A stretch of DNA of 64,000 bases from Streptomyces seoulensis (lineage in GTDB: Bacteria; Actinomycetota; Actinomycetes; Streptomycetales; Streptomycetaceae): NCBI GenBank assembly GCA_013364255.1, contig CP054936.1, positions 868,001 to 932,000 on the forward strand. Direction: 5' to 3'. Below, in pieces: positions 20,291-28,130 of the stretch. Position numbers and translations under genes: made by a program. A model generated the notes under the pieces. The model searched no databases and was not told where the DNA came from. It was given only the letters and a program-made list of their open reading frames with translations. How positions within the stretch are numbered: the first letter of the stretch is position 1; every line of letters begins with the position of its first letter.

Positions 20291-21275
20291 CGGCTGTCTT
20301 CCTTCCGCGGGAGGTGAGCAGGAGGTAGAGGCCGGTGACCACGAGGAGGAAGAGGAGGAGCAGGACGGACATGGCGGAGCCGGTGCCGAAGTTCCAGGTG
20401 ACGAAGGAGGACTGGTAGATGTGGACGGAGATGAGGTCGGCGGCTTCGGGTGCTGATTTGCCGAACAGGACGTAGGGGGTGTTGAAGTCGTTGAAGGTCC
20501 ACAGGAACAGGACCAGGACGAGGACTTGGTTGACGGGGCGCAGGGAGGGCAGGGTGATGCGGCGGATCTGCTGCCACAGGCCGGCTCCGTCGAGGGCGGC
20601 GGCTTCGTAGAGTTCGTGGGGGATGTTCTGGAGGCCGGCCATGACGATGAGGAAGGCGAAGGGCCAGCCTTTCCAGACGGAGACGGTGAGCAGGGCGTAG
20701 AAGCTGTTGTCGCCGATGAGCCAGAAGGAGGGCTGGTCGGTGAGGTGGAGCTGGTCGTGCAGGACGTGGTTCACCAGGCCGTTGTCGTGCTGGAACATGA
20801 AGGCCCAGGTGATGACGGCGGCGTAGACGGGCAGGGCGTAGGGGATGAGGAAGACGGTGCGCAGCAGGCCGCGGCCGCGGAAGGTGTCCTGCATGTAGAT
20901 GGCGGCGGTGGTGCCGATGGCCCAGCACAGGCCGACCGAGAGCAGGGTGAAGGCGACCGTGACGAGGAAGGAGTGCAGCAGGGCGTCGCCGACGGGGCCG
21001 TTGACGTCCACCGAAAGACGGTAGTTGTCGATGCCCGACCAGGGCGCCGTGCCCCAGTCGCGGATGTAGAACTGCGTCAGCTCCTTGAAGCTCATCGTGA
21101 TGCCGATGACCATCGGCACCAGATGGACCAGGAGTTCCAGGAGCAACGCGGGCAGGAGCAGCAGATACGGCAGTCCGATGCGCTTGATCCGCCCGGGGCG
21201 GCGCGGGCCGCGCGCCGTCCCGGGGGAGCTCTTGTGCACCGGCCGCGTTCCCTGCTCGGGGAGCGTGGTCGTCAT
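20283..21275 (-). CDS. sugar ABC transporter permease (CebF-like)
   Basis: First membrane subunit of the CUT1 importer, 330 residues. It starts with a basic cytoplasmic tail and has six helices plus the EAA motif (YEAAALDGAGLWQQIRRITLP). I set the start at ATG 21275 (MTTTLPEQ), 14 bp after the binding-protein stop; the reading frame is open much farther upstream but there runs inside the binding-protein gene. It forms the membrane channel with the next permease. Confidence 0.92.
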   Translation of the reverse strand: MTTTLPEQGTRPVHKSSPGTARGPRRPGRIKRIGLPYLLLLPALLLELLVHLVPMVIGITMSFKELTQFYIRDWGTAPWSGIDNYRLSVDVNGPVGDALLHSFLVTVAFTLLSVGLCWAIGTTAAIYMQDTFRGRGLLRTVFLIPYALPVYAAVITWAFMFQHDNGLVNHVLHDQLHLTDQPSFWLIGDNSFYALLTVSVWKGWPFAFLIVMAGLQNIPHELYEAAALDGAGLWQQIRRITLPSLRPVNQVLVLVLFLWTFNDFNTPYVLFGKSAPEAADLISVHIYQSSFVTWNFGTGSAMSVLLLLFLLVVTGLYLLLTSRGRKTADA

Positions 21276-21289
21276 GAGGGTGTCCGCAC

Positions 21290-22606
21290 TCACTTCTTCG
21301 GCATCTGCTGCTGGGCCTTGAGGAGCTTGGCCTTCACCGACTCGGTGGTCACCGCGTGGCCGGCCGCCGCCTCGGCGAACAGGTCCTTGACCGCCGTGCC
21401 GACCGCCGTCTCGAACTGGGACTCGTCGGCCACCTGGGGCAGCGCCACGGCGCTGGAGGCCAGGGTCTGGCGGAGCACGGCGGTGCCCTGCGCGTTGAAC
21501 GCCGGGTCGGACTGGGCCGACTTGACCGGCGGGATGGACCCGTAGGCCTTGTTGAGGAGCTTCTGCTCGTCGTCGCTGGTCATGAACTTCACGAACTTCG
21601 TCGCGCCGTCCACGTTGTGGGTGTTCTTGAAGACGGCCATGTTGATGCCGGCCACCATCGAGTTCACCTGGGCGCCCGTGCCCGGGGCGCCGGACGGGAC
21701 GGGCGCGGGGGCGACGGCCCAGTCGGAGTCCTTCATGCCCAGCGACTTGAAGGTGGCGGAGGCGGTCTGCCACAGCACCATCGCCGTCTTGCCCTTGGCG
21801 AAGTCGCTCAGCGACTGGTTCTGGGAGTACTCGGCGTTGCTGACCGGGACGACCTTGTCCTTGGCCATCAGATCGACGTACTGCTTGACCGCCGCTACCA
21901 CGCCGTCGTTGGTGAAGTCGGCCTTGCCGTCGGCGGTGAAGAAGTCCGCGTGGTGCTGCTTGGCGAGGACGAACACCTGGTGGATGTTCTCGGAGAGGTT
22001 CGAGCCCTCCGTGCCGATGGCCTGCTTGCCCTTGGCCTGGATCTTCTTGCCGTCGGCGACCAGCTCGTCCCAGGTGGCCGGGGGCTTGGCGATGCCGGCG
22101 TCGGCGAAGATGTTCTTGTTGTAGTAGAGCGCGTAGGCCATCGAGTACAGCGGGACGGCCGCCGGGTCCTGGCCCGTCACACCGGTCGAGCCGAGGGCCG
22201 AGTTCACGAAGCGGTCCTTGCCGCCGATCTTGTCGAAGTTCTTCGCGTCCCACGGCAGCAGCGCGCCGGTCGCCTGGAGGGAGGCGCTCCAGGTGTTGCC
22301 GATGTTCAGGATGTCGGGGCCCTGCCCCGAGGTGGTCGCGGTCAGGATCCGGTTCAGCAGGTCCGCCCAGGGGACGACCTCCAGCTTGACCTTGATGCCC
22401 GTCTGCTTCTCGAACTTGTCGAGTTCGGGCTGGAGGACCTTCTTGTCGACCTCGATGCTGGCGCCCTGGTTGGAGGCCCAGTAAGTGAGCGTCTTCGGCG
22501 AGTCGTTGGACCCTCCGCCGGTGGACGAACCGCCTCCGCAGGCCGTGGCCGCCAGGGCGAGAGACAGGGTGACGGCGCCTACGGCCGCGGCTCGGATCTT
22601 GCGCAT
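21290..22606 (-). CDS. sugar ABC transporter substrate-binding lipoprotein (CebE-like)
   Basis: Extracellular lipoprotein of 438 residues that delivers an oligosaccharide to the two permeases. The lipobox is LAATACGG with the lipidated Cys near residue 23, followed by a Gly/Ser linker. The solute-binding family 1 fold starts at TLTYWASNQGAS and includes GPDILNIGNTW and the clustered Trp and Asp of sugar binding. ATG 22606 lies just after CAGGAG; spacing is short, but the longer frame from 22669 would move the signal peptide inward. It is the first gene of the importer operon, with an inverted repeat at 22694-22722 upstream. The sugar is probably a beta-linked gluco-oligosaccharide, judged from the GH1 and GH3 neighbours. 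Confidence 0.9.
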   Translation of the reverse strand: MRKIRAAAVGAVTLSLALAATACGGGSSTGGGSNDSPKTLTYWASNQGASIEVDKKVLQPELDKFEKQTGIKVKLEVVPWADLLNRILTATTSGQGPDILNIGNTWSASLQATGALLPWDAKNFDKIGGKDRFVNSALGSTGVTGQDPAAVPLYSMAYALYYNKNIFADAGIAKPPATWDELVADGKKIQAKGKQAIGTEGSNLSENIHQVFVLAKQHHADFFTADGKADFTNDGVVAAVKQYVDLMAKDKVVPVSNAEYSQNQSLSDFAKGKTAMVLWQTASATFKSLGMKDSDWAVAPAPVPSGAPGTGAQVNSMVAGINMAVFKNTHNVDGATKFVKFMTSDDEQKLLNKAYGSIPPVKSAQSDPAFNAQGTAVLRQTLASSAVALPQVADESQFETAVGTAVKDLFAEAAAGHAVTTESVKAKLLKAQQQMPKK

Positions 22607-22978
22607 GACTCCTGGTGTCCCTTTCCGGGGGTCGAAAGCCGTGGAGATGCCTTCGGACGCCGCCGACACGGCGTTCGACTCCTGAAGTCCCCAGGGCTTA
22701 ATTTAGGATGTGAGTTAAGCCCCATGAGAAGAACGCCGTCAAGAGGTGTGGTCCGTCCGGCTTGCCCACCGCGGCGGCGAACCCGCGGGCGAGACAGCTG
22801 ACGAGCACGGCCGTAGGGCCTGTGACCTGCGGCGGAGGCGGGCGACCGCCGTTTGGCAACGGTTGGGTCTCGGCACCGCGGCCCGCGCCGCCGACGGCGC
22901 GGAACCGGCGGCTCGTTCAGGACCCGGAGGTGAGGCGTCCTCCCGCGGCCGCGTGAGCGCGCCGGCCGCACGGCGCCC
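22607..22978. promoter_or_regulatory. leader of the importer operon and gap behind lacI
   Basis: This 372-bp stretch has no gene. The importer-proximal part holds the inverted repeat at 22694-22722. I found no AGAGCGCTCT palindrome here, although the operon is the expected target of the LacI protein. Confidence 0.5.
22694..22722. promoter_or_regulatory. GGGCTTAA-N13-TTAAGCCC inverted repeat upstream of the importer operon
   Basis: Perfect 8-bp arms at 22694-22701 and 22715-22722, about 90 bp before the binding-protein start. It is unusually AT-rich for this genome. On the minus strand it reads GGCTTAA-N7-CCTAAA, nearly the element in front of the glycosidase at 11774. It probably holds the operon promoter or an activator/repressor site. 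Confidence 0.55.
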
Positions 22979-24019
22979 TCACGCGGTCTCCCGCACGATC
23001 AGCTCGGGGTCGAAGACGACGGAGGCGGGAGCGGTGCGTGCGCCGCGGATGTGCTCGTCGAGCAGGCGGGCCATCTCCGCGGCCATCTGCTCGACCGGCT
23101 GGCGGACCGTGGTCAGCGGGGGCCGGCAGGCGAGCGCGATCCCGGAGTCGTCGAAACCGATCACCGCGACGTCCTCGGGCACCCGCCTGCCCCGCTCCTG
23201 GAGGAGTTGGCAGATGCCCTGCGCCATGAGGTCGTTGGCGGCGAACACACCGTCCACGTCCGGGTGTTCGGCGAGCAGCCGCTCCATCGCCGCGATCCCG
23301 CTGTCGAGCGTGAACCCACCCTCGGCGACCGGCACGTGAGCATGTCCGCGGCGGGCCAGCGTGTCGCGGAAGCCCGCCAGCCGCTCCTGGCTCGCGGCGA
23401 CGGCGAGCGGCCCGGCCACGGTGGCCGGCCGGCGGCAGCCGCGCGCCAGGAGGTGTTCCGCCGCGAGCCGGCCGCCGTCGCGGTGGTCCAGGTCCACACA
23501 GCTCAGCGGCACCGGGCGGGCCGGGCGGGCGAACAGCACGGCGGGCAGCTTCGCGTCGGCCAGCAGCGCGGGCAGCGGGTCGTCGGCGTGGGTGGAGACG
23601 ACGAGCGCGCCGTCGGCACGGCCCTGGCGCAGATAGGTGAGCACCTCGCGCCGGTCCTCGGCCGACTCGGCGAACATCAGCACCGGATGCATCGAGCGCG
23701 GGCTCAGGAAGCCGACCACGCCGGAGACCACCCTGCCGAAGAAGGGGTCGGCGAACGCCCGCGCGGCGAAGGCCCCCCGGGCCTCCTCCGGTGCGTCGCC
23801 CGCCCCGGAGACGACGAGCGCGATGGTCTCGGCGCGCCGGGTGACCAGCGAGCGGGCGGCGCGGTTGGGGGCGTAGCCGGTCCGCTCGATCGCGCGGTGC
23901 ACCAGCTCCTGGATCGCCGGGTCCACGTTGCGGACGCCGTTCACCACCCGGGAGACGGTCGCCCGGGACACACCCGCCTCACGGGCGACATCCTCCAGGG
24001 TCGGGGCCTGATTGCTCAT
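22979..24019 (-). CDS. LacI family transcriptional repressor (CebR-like position)
   Basis: Sugar-responsive repressor, 346 residues. The LacI helix-turn-helix is at residues about 7-27 (LEDVAREAGVSRATVSRVVN) and the hinge helix at NRAARSLV. The periplasmic-binding-protein-like ligand domain follows, with a typical C-terminal GFDDSGIALACRPPLTTVRQP. It lies directly upstream of the importer operon on the same strand. A 10-bp palindrome 36 bp ahead of its ATG suggests autoregulation, and the related 22-bp palindrome at 11621 places the glycosidase gene in its regulon. The ligand is probably a disaccharide. Confidence 0.92.
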   Translation of the reverse strand: MSNQAPTLEDVAREAGVSRATVSRVVNGVRNVDPAIQELVHRAIERTGYAPNRAARSLVTRRAETIALVVSGAGDAPEEARGAFAARAFADPFFGRVVSGVVGFLSPRSMHPVLMFAESAEDRREVLTYLRQGRADGALVVSTHADDPLPALLADAKLPAVLFARPARPVPLSCVDLDHRDGGRLAAEHLLARGCRRPATVAGPLAVAASQERLAGFRDTLARRGHAHVPVAEGGFTLDSGIAAMERLLAEHPDVDGVFAANDLMAQGICQLLQERGRRVPEDVAVIGFDDSGIALACRPPLTTVRQPVEQMAAEMARLLDEHIRGARTAPASVVFDPELIVRETA

Positions 24020-24054
24020 GCCCGCACCCTAACGGCCCGCCGGAAACACCGTAC

Positions 24055-24064
24055 AGAGCGCTCT
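24055..24064. promoter_or_regulatory. LacI-type operator half-length palindrome upstream of lacI
   Basis: AGAGCGCTCT, a perfect 10-bp dyad, extended on one side by CCC. It matches the centre of the 22-bp operator at 11621-11642. Confidence 0.6.
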
Positions 24065-24296
24065 CCCGCCGGCCTCCGGCACCGTGTGAACTGGGCGTTC
24101 GCCGGGCGGCGTTCCCCCGCCGACAGCGGCGGCGGACGTGTTCGCCGCCCCTTCCCCGCCCTCGTCGCCGCCGGGGTATTCGGGGTATTTCCCGCCGTCC
24201 GGAGCATGGGTGCGGCCGCGCCGGTCAATCAGTGGCGAGTCAGGGATCGTACGGGTCGAGCCGTGCGGGTCGAACAGCGGACGGGAGCCGGCGCCG

Positions 24297-25088
24297 ATGG
24301 GTCGCAGCGTGGTCGTGGGAGCCGGACACATGGGGTCGGTCGTCGCGGGCCGTCTGGCGGACGAGCTGCCTGGGGCGGAGGTCGCGGTGGTGGAGCCGTC
24401 CGCCGACCGGAGGGCCGCGCTGGGCCGTGATCCGCGGCTGCGGGTGCGGGAGTCGTACCGTCCCGAGCCGGGTGACACGGTGGTGCTCGCCATCCCGCCG
24501 GCCGCGCTGGACGCCTTCGCCGCCGGGCTGCCCGCCGAGGCGGTCCGGAGCGCGACGGTGGTGTCGGTCATGGCCGGGGTCCGTCTTGCCGCCCTCGCCG
24601 CCCGCCTCGGCACCCCGCACGTGCTGCGCGCGATGCCGAACCTGGCCGCCGAGGCCGGACAGAGCATGACGCTGCTGTGCCCCGGGCCGGGGGCGCGCCC
24701 GGAGGATCTGGAGCGGGCGGAGCGGGTCCTCTCCGCCATCGGCGCGTATCTCGTGGTGCCGGACGAGTCGCTGCTCGACGCCGGGACCGCGCTCGTCGGC
24801 AGCGGCCCGGCGCTGGTGGCCTACCTGGCGAAGGCGTTCGCCGACTTCGCGGTGGCGGCGGGTTTCGGCTCGGCGGACGCCCTGCGGATGACCTGCCAGG
24901 TCCTGCGGGGCACCGCCGACCTGCTGGCGGCCGGCGACGGCGGTCCCGAACGGCTCTACCGGCGGGCGGCCACCCCGGGCGGCACCACCGAACGGGGCAT
25001 CTCCTGCCTGGCGGACCACCGAGTCCAGGACGCCCTGCACGAGGCGCTGGCCCGGACGGCCGCCCGCTCCCGGGAACTCGCCGGCTGA
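24297..25088 (+). CDS. pyrroline-5-carboxylate reductase family protein
   Basis: ProC-like NADPH-dependent reductase of 263 residues. The N-terminal Rossmann motif is VVGAGHMGSVVAGRL. The C-terminal dimer domain carries ALVGSGPALVAYL and the family signature PGGTTERGISCL. RAMPN is also typical. It starts at ATG 24297; the open frame farther upstream lacks ribosome sites. Second ProC copies in Streptomyces often serve unknown imine reductions rather than proline synthesis, so I leave the symbol blank. No operon partner. Confidence 0.87.
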   Translation: MGRSVVVGAGHMGSVVAGRLADELPGAEVAVVEPSADRRAALGRDPRLRVRESYRPEPGDTVVLAIPPAALDAFAAGLPAEAVRSATVVSVMAGVRLAALAARLGTPHVLRAMPNLAAEAGQSMTLLCPGPGARPEDLERAERVLSAIGAYLVVPDESLLDAGTALVGSGPALVAYLAKAFADFAVAAGFGSADALRMTCQVLRGTADLLAAGDGGPERLYRRAATPGGTTERGISCLADHRVQDALHEALARTAARSRELAG

Positions 25089-25301
25089 ACCGCCCCGGAA
25101 GCCGTCCTCACTCCGTCGCCACGCCCCGCCGGACACGCCGGGGGCCGCCGCGCGGCGATGCTGGACAAGCGCTCCCCCGGCTTCTTGGATCGTCTCGCCG
25201 GATGTGCGGAGCGCGCCCCGGCCCCCCGAGGGGGCGCTCCGCACGAGCCGGCCGCCGTCGGGGCCGGCTCGGTGGCCGCCTGCTGGAGAAGGAGTTCTGC
25301 G

Positions 25302-26147
25302 ATGGTCGATGGGCCGATCCTGGTGCTTGCCGCGACCGGCGGGCAGGGCGGGGCGGTGACGGACGCGCTGCTGGAGCGCGGCGCCCCGGTCCGGGCGCTG
25401 GTGCGCGACCCCGACGACGGCAGGGCGCGGGAGCTGGCCGGGCGGGGTGTCGAGGTGGTGGCGGGTTCCCTGGGCGACGCCGACTCGCTCGCCGCGGCGA
25501 TGCGCGGGACGGCGGGTGTCTTCGCGTTCACCACTCCGTTCGAGGCCGGGGTGGATGCCGAGGTGGGTCAGGGGCGGGCGATCCTGTCCGCCGCGGCCCG
25601 GGAACGCGTCGGGCACCTCGTCTTCAGCTCCGTCGCAGGCGCCGACCAGGACAGCGGGGTGCCGCACTTCGAGAGCAAGGCCCGCGTCGAGGCGGAGCTG
25701 ACCGGCGGCGACGTGCCGTACACGATCCTTGGGCCGACGTACTTCTTCGACAACGCCCTGGGCGGCGCCGAGCGGCTGCGCGACGGCGTCCTCGATCTGC
25801 CGCTGCCGCCCGACCGGCCGCTGCAACAGCTCGCCCGGCCCGATCTGGGCGCGTTCGCGGCGCGGGTGCTGCTCGATCCCGGCCCCTACGTCGGCCGGCG
25901 CGTCGAACTGGCCAGTGACGCGCCCACGCCGCTGGAGATGGCGGCGGCGCTCGGCGCGGCCCTGGGACGGGAGGTCCGCCATGAGCGGGTGCCGCTGACG
26001 GCGATCGGCAACCCGGACATGCGGGCGATGTGGACGTTCCTGAACGGCCCCGGCTACCGCGTCGACATCCCCGCCCTGCACGCCGCCCACCCGGAGGTCC
26101 GCTGGACCCGCTTCGCCGACTGGGCGCACGACACCTGGTCGTCCTGA
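25302..26147 (+). CDS. NmrA-like NAD(P)-binding protein
   Basis: Atypical short-chain dehydrogenase family protein, 281 residues. The dinucleotide motif is LAATGGQGGAV (G-x-x-G-x-x-G form) and the fold continues with VRALVRDPDD and HLVFSSVAGA. The usual Tyr-x-x-x-Lys pair is missing, as in NmrA and HSCARG proteins that sense NADP ratio or have lost catalysis. Start ATG 25302 is preceded by GAAGGAG. It runs convergently into the sigma-factor operon, separated by a hairpin. Confidence 0.85.
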   Translation: MVDGPILVLAATGGQGGAVTDALLERGAPVRALVRDPDDGRARELAGRGVEVVAGSLGDADSLAAAMRGTAGVFAFTTPFEAGVDAEVGQGRAILSAAARERVGHLVFSSVAGADQDSGVPHFESKARVEAELTGGDVPYTILGPTYFFDNALGGAERLRDGVLDLPLPPDRPLQQLARPDLGAFAARVLLDPGPYVGRRVELASDAPTPLEMAAALGAALGREVRHERVPLTAIGNPDMRAMWTFLNGPGYRVDIPALHAAHPEVRWTRFADWAHDTWSS

Positions 26148-26168
26148 CCGCCGGGGCTCGCGCCGGTC

Positions 26169-26193
26169 GGAGGCCGTGCCGGGCACGGCCTCC
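26169..26193. terminator. bidirectional hairpin between convergent genes
   Basis: Arms GGAGGCCGTGCC (26169-26180) and GGCACGGCCTCC (26182-26193), exact complements around one base, between the NmrA-like gene and the convergent sigma operon. Confidence 0.75.
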
Positions 26194-26205
26194 CGGGCGC
26201 CGGTC

Positions 26206-26946
26206 TCAGCCGGTGGCGGGCTCGTGGGCCGGGAGTTGGGTGAGGGTGCGGTCGGGGCGGGGGATCTCGCCGAAGTCCTCGTCGGCCGAGTGGACGGGCA
26301 GGCTGTGGATGACGGCCTCGAGGCGGGGCGGCAGGGTGGGCCGCCGGCCCCGCCAGCAGCGGCGGATCAGGTCGCGGCGCACCCCCTCGGGCAGCAGGAA
26401 ACGCTGCGGCCGATGGGCGCCGGCCGGCCGCTCCGGCGGCGGGGCGGCGGCCCGCGCATGGGCGCGCCAGTGCGCGGCGGTGCGGTGTTCGGCGCGCTGG
26501 AGGTGGAGGAGGTAGAGGCAGAACGCGGCGGTGCGGTTGCCGGCCCCGGCGGCGAACTCGAACCAGAACTGGGCCTGGTCGCGGTATCCGGCCAGATGGA
26601 GCAGGGCGGCGAAGACGAGGGCGCCCTCGGGCTCGATGTGCTCGTGGTCGACCAGCCGGGCGAGGCTCAGATGCGCCTGCGGGGCGTCCACGACGAGGGT
26701 GACGGCCAAGTCCAGGTCGTGCGCGGCCTGTTCGTGCACGGTGCGGTAGCGCGCGGGCGGGCGGGCGGGGGTGCCGCCGGTGAGGGGCGGGGCGGTGTCG
26801 GGGTGGGGCGGGGCGGCGTCGGCGAGGGCGGTGACGCGCCGCAGGGCCGCGTCGGTGTCGTAGTCGTCGTAGGCGTCGGTGAGGGCCTGGGCCGCGTGCA
26901 GGGCGGCGTCGATGCCGGCGGCGGGCTCATGGTCGGTGCGGGCCAC
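26206..26946 (-). CDS. hypothetical helical-repeat protein of a sigma-factor operon, 246 aa
   Basis: Soluble protein not recognised by name. Residues about 55-160 look all-helical, with repeated A-x-x-W/F-x-x-x-A-A-x-x-G-N-x-x-A-A patterns reminiscent of Sel1/TPR repeats. The ends are Pro- and Asp-rich. Its GTG start lies 2 bp after the stop of the sigma-factor gene, so the two are translated together. Helical-repeat proteins next to sigma factors can act as regulators or partners, but nothing in the sequence proves an anti-sigma role; no zinc-binding HxxxCxxC motif is present. Confidence 0.7.
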   Translation of the reverse strand: MARTDHEPAAGIDAALHAAQALTDAYDDYDTDAALRRVTALADAAPPHPDTAPPLTGGTPARPPARYRTVHEQAAHDLDLAVTLVVDAPQAHLSLARLVDHEHIEPEGALVFAALLHLAGYRDQAQFWFEFAAGAGNRTAAFCLYLLHLQRAEHRTAAHWRAHARAAAPPPERPAGAHRPQRFLLPEGVRRDLIRRCWRGRRPTLPPRLEAVIHSLPVHSADEDFGEIPRPDRTLTQLPAHEPATG

Positions 26947-26948
26947 TG

Positions 26949-27533
26949 CTAGTTATCCGTCTCCTGGTAGGGAATGTGGAGTTCCTTGGCGAGGGATCGA
27001 CGGGCATGGCGGACGTGGGAGCGCACCGTGGCGGTGTCGATCCCGAGGTACTCGGCGACCTCGTCGGCCGGCATGCCGAGCAGGAAACGCAGGACGATCA
27101 CGTCGTAACGGCGCTCCGGGAGGGACGAGATGGCGGCGTAGAGGCCGATCTCCTGGGATATGACGCGCAGTTCGTCGCGCATCTCGTGCAGCAGGAGCTT
27201 CTGCAGGGCGGTCTGGAAGGCCGCGTCGCCCACCTGCGGCGGCAGTCCGCGCGCGTCGAGCCAGCGGTGGACCTCCTCCTTGAGGATCAGCCAGGCGTAC
27301 CGCGGCACCGAGTCCTGGAGCAGCACGTGCGCCCAGTCGGCCCGCAGCCGGGCGCACGCGGCGTCCACGACGGCCTCCGCTCCGGTCCGGCTGCCGACCT
27401 GGGTGTGGGCGAAGCGCATCCAGAGCTTGCGGTGGTAGGCGTGGAAGGCGCCGAAGGTGAGCGCCAGCCGCTCGGGACGGACGGGCGGCCGCCGGGTGTG
27501 GGGGCGGTGCGGGCCGTCGAGGGAAGGATTCAT
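26949..27533 (-). CDS. ECF-like RNA polymerase sigma factor
   Basis: Sigma-70-related factor of 194 residues. The sigma-4 helix-turn-helix is clear at about 140-190 (LPERRYDVIVLRFLLGM, then ADEVAEYLGIDTATVRSHVRHARRSL). The sigma-2-like region (about 24-90) is diverged but keeps FHAYHRKLWMRFA and a long helix; it lacks an easily seen canonical 2.3/2.4 motif. The ATG at 27533 overlaps the stop of the upstream gene in a TGATG arrangement, so translation depends on that gene. Operon order is His-rich peptide, sigma factor, helical-repeat protein. Confidence 0.83.
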   Translation of the reverse strand: MNPSLDGPHRPHTRRPPVRPERLALTFGAFHAYHRKLWMRFAHTQVGSRTGAEAVVDAACARLRADWAHVLLQDSVPRYAWLILKEEVHRWLDARGLPPQVGDAAFQTALQKLLLHEMRDELRVISQEIGLYAAISSLPERRYDVIVLRFLLGMPADEVAEYLGIDTATVRSHVRHARRSLAKELHIPYQETDN

Positions 27534-27793
27534 CACACCTCGCCCTCGTGCGTGCGGGTGTGCGCGGCGGCGGAGGCGAGGTGCGGGTGGTCGTGGGGAT
27601 GACCGTGCGCGTGGCCGCACGGGGGGACGTGGTCGTACGGGTGGACTTGGTCGTACGGGTGGGCGTGGTCGTGCGGGTGGTCGAAGGGGCGTAAGGCGGC
27701 GGCGAGGGGGCGGCGACCGGCCTGGGCCGGGTCGGGCGCGATGATCCGGGCGGCGGTCCGGCGGACCGCCGGGGGTGCCAGATCGAGTTTCAC
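27533..27793 (-). CDS. histidine-rich small protein, first gene of the sigma-factor operon
   Basis: Peptide of 86 residues with 14 histidines, 12 of them within residues 39-71 in DHPHDH/HPYDHV/GHAHGHPHDH-type repeats, plus one Cys (59). Such runs bind Ni, Zn, Cu or Co in known metallochaperones; binding here is inference. The N-terminal part (1-35) is basic and might be helical. GTG start at 27793 follows GAAGGA. The stop codon overlaps the sigma-factor start (TGATG). Codon 34 is TTA (27692-27694), so translation of this gene, and by coupling of the sigma factor, should need the bldA tRNA. I know no named family. Confidence 0.72.
   Translation of the reverse strand: MKLDLAPPAVRRTAARIIAPDPAQAGRRPLAAALRPFDHPHDHAHPYDQVHPYDHVPPCGHAHGHPHDHPHLASAAAHTRTHEGEV
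27692..27694 (-). other. TTA leucine codon (bldA target) in the His-rich gene
   Basis: In-frame TTA, codon 34 of the 27793-start gene. In Streptomyces TTA is read only by the bldA tRNA, which accumulates late in growth. Confidence 0.75.
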
Positions 27794-28130
27794 TGTGGTC
27801 CTTCTCGCTGTGCACCGCACCGCTCCACGGTGGGGCGGGGTCGGTGTGGGGGGTGGACGTTTCCCACTCGTCAGCCAACCGGCCGAACGGCCGCCGCGTG
27901 CAAGGGATTCCGCAAGTTTTTACCCGACCGGCAATAGTGTGATTAATGCGGTGCGCGGCGCGGCGCCGGTCACGACGTCCCGGTTCGCCCGGATGTGCGA
28001 GGCGGGGAGCTTGGCTTGAGCCGCACGGTTGTCCCGACGGTGCGCACGGGGGAAGCTCAGGTGGTGCGGGGTGGCGCTTCCTGGCGCGGCCTGGCGTTCG
28101 ATCACCAAGCGGGAGACGGGGGCAGGGACG
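27794..28130. promoter_or_regulatory. divergent control region of the sigma operon and the methyltransferase gene
   Basis: This 337-bp gap has no gene. It contains an AT-rich stretch near 27915-27950 that includes TTACCC (GGGTAA on the minus strand), resembling the -10 of Streptomyces SigB-type promoters and facing the sigma operon. I see no matching -35, so the assignment is weak. Confidence 0.35.

Noticed and set aside
20283..22253. 656-codon extension of the CebF-like permease
   Set aside because: The added part lies antisense-free but out of frame inside the binding-protein gene and is Arg/Gly-rich noise.
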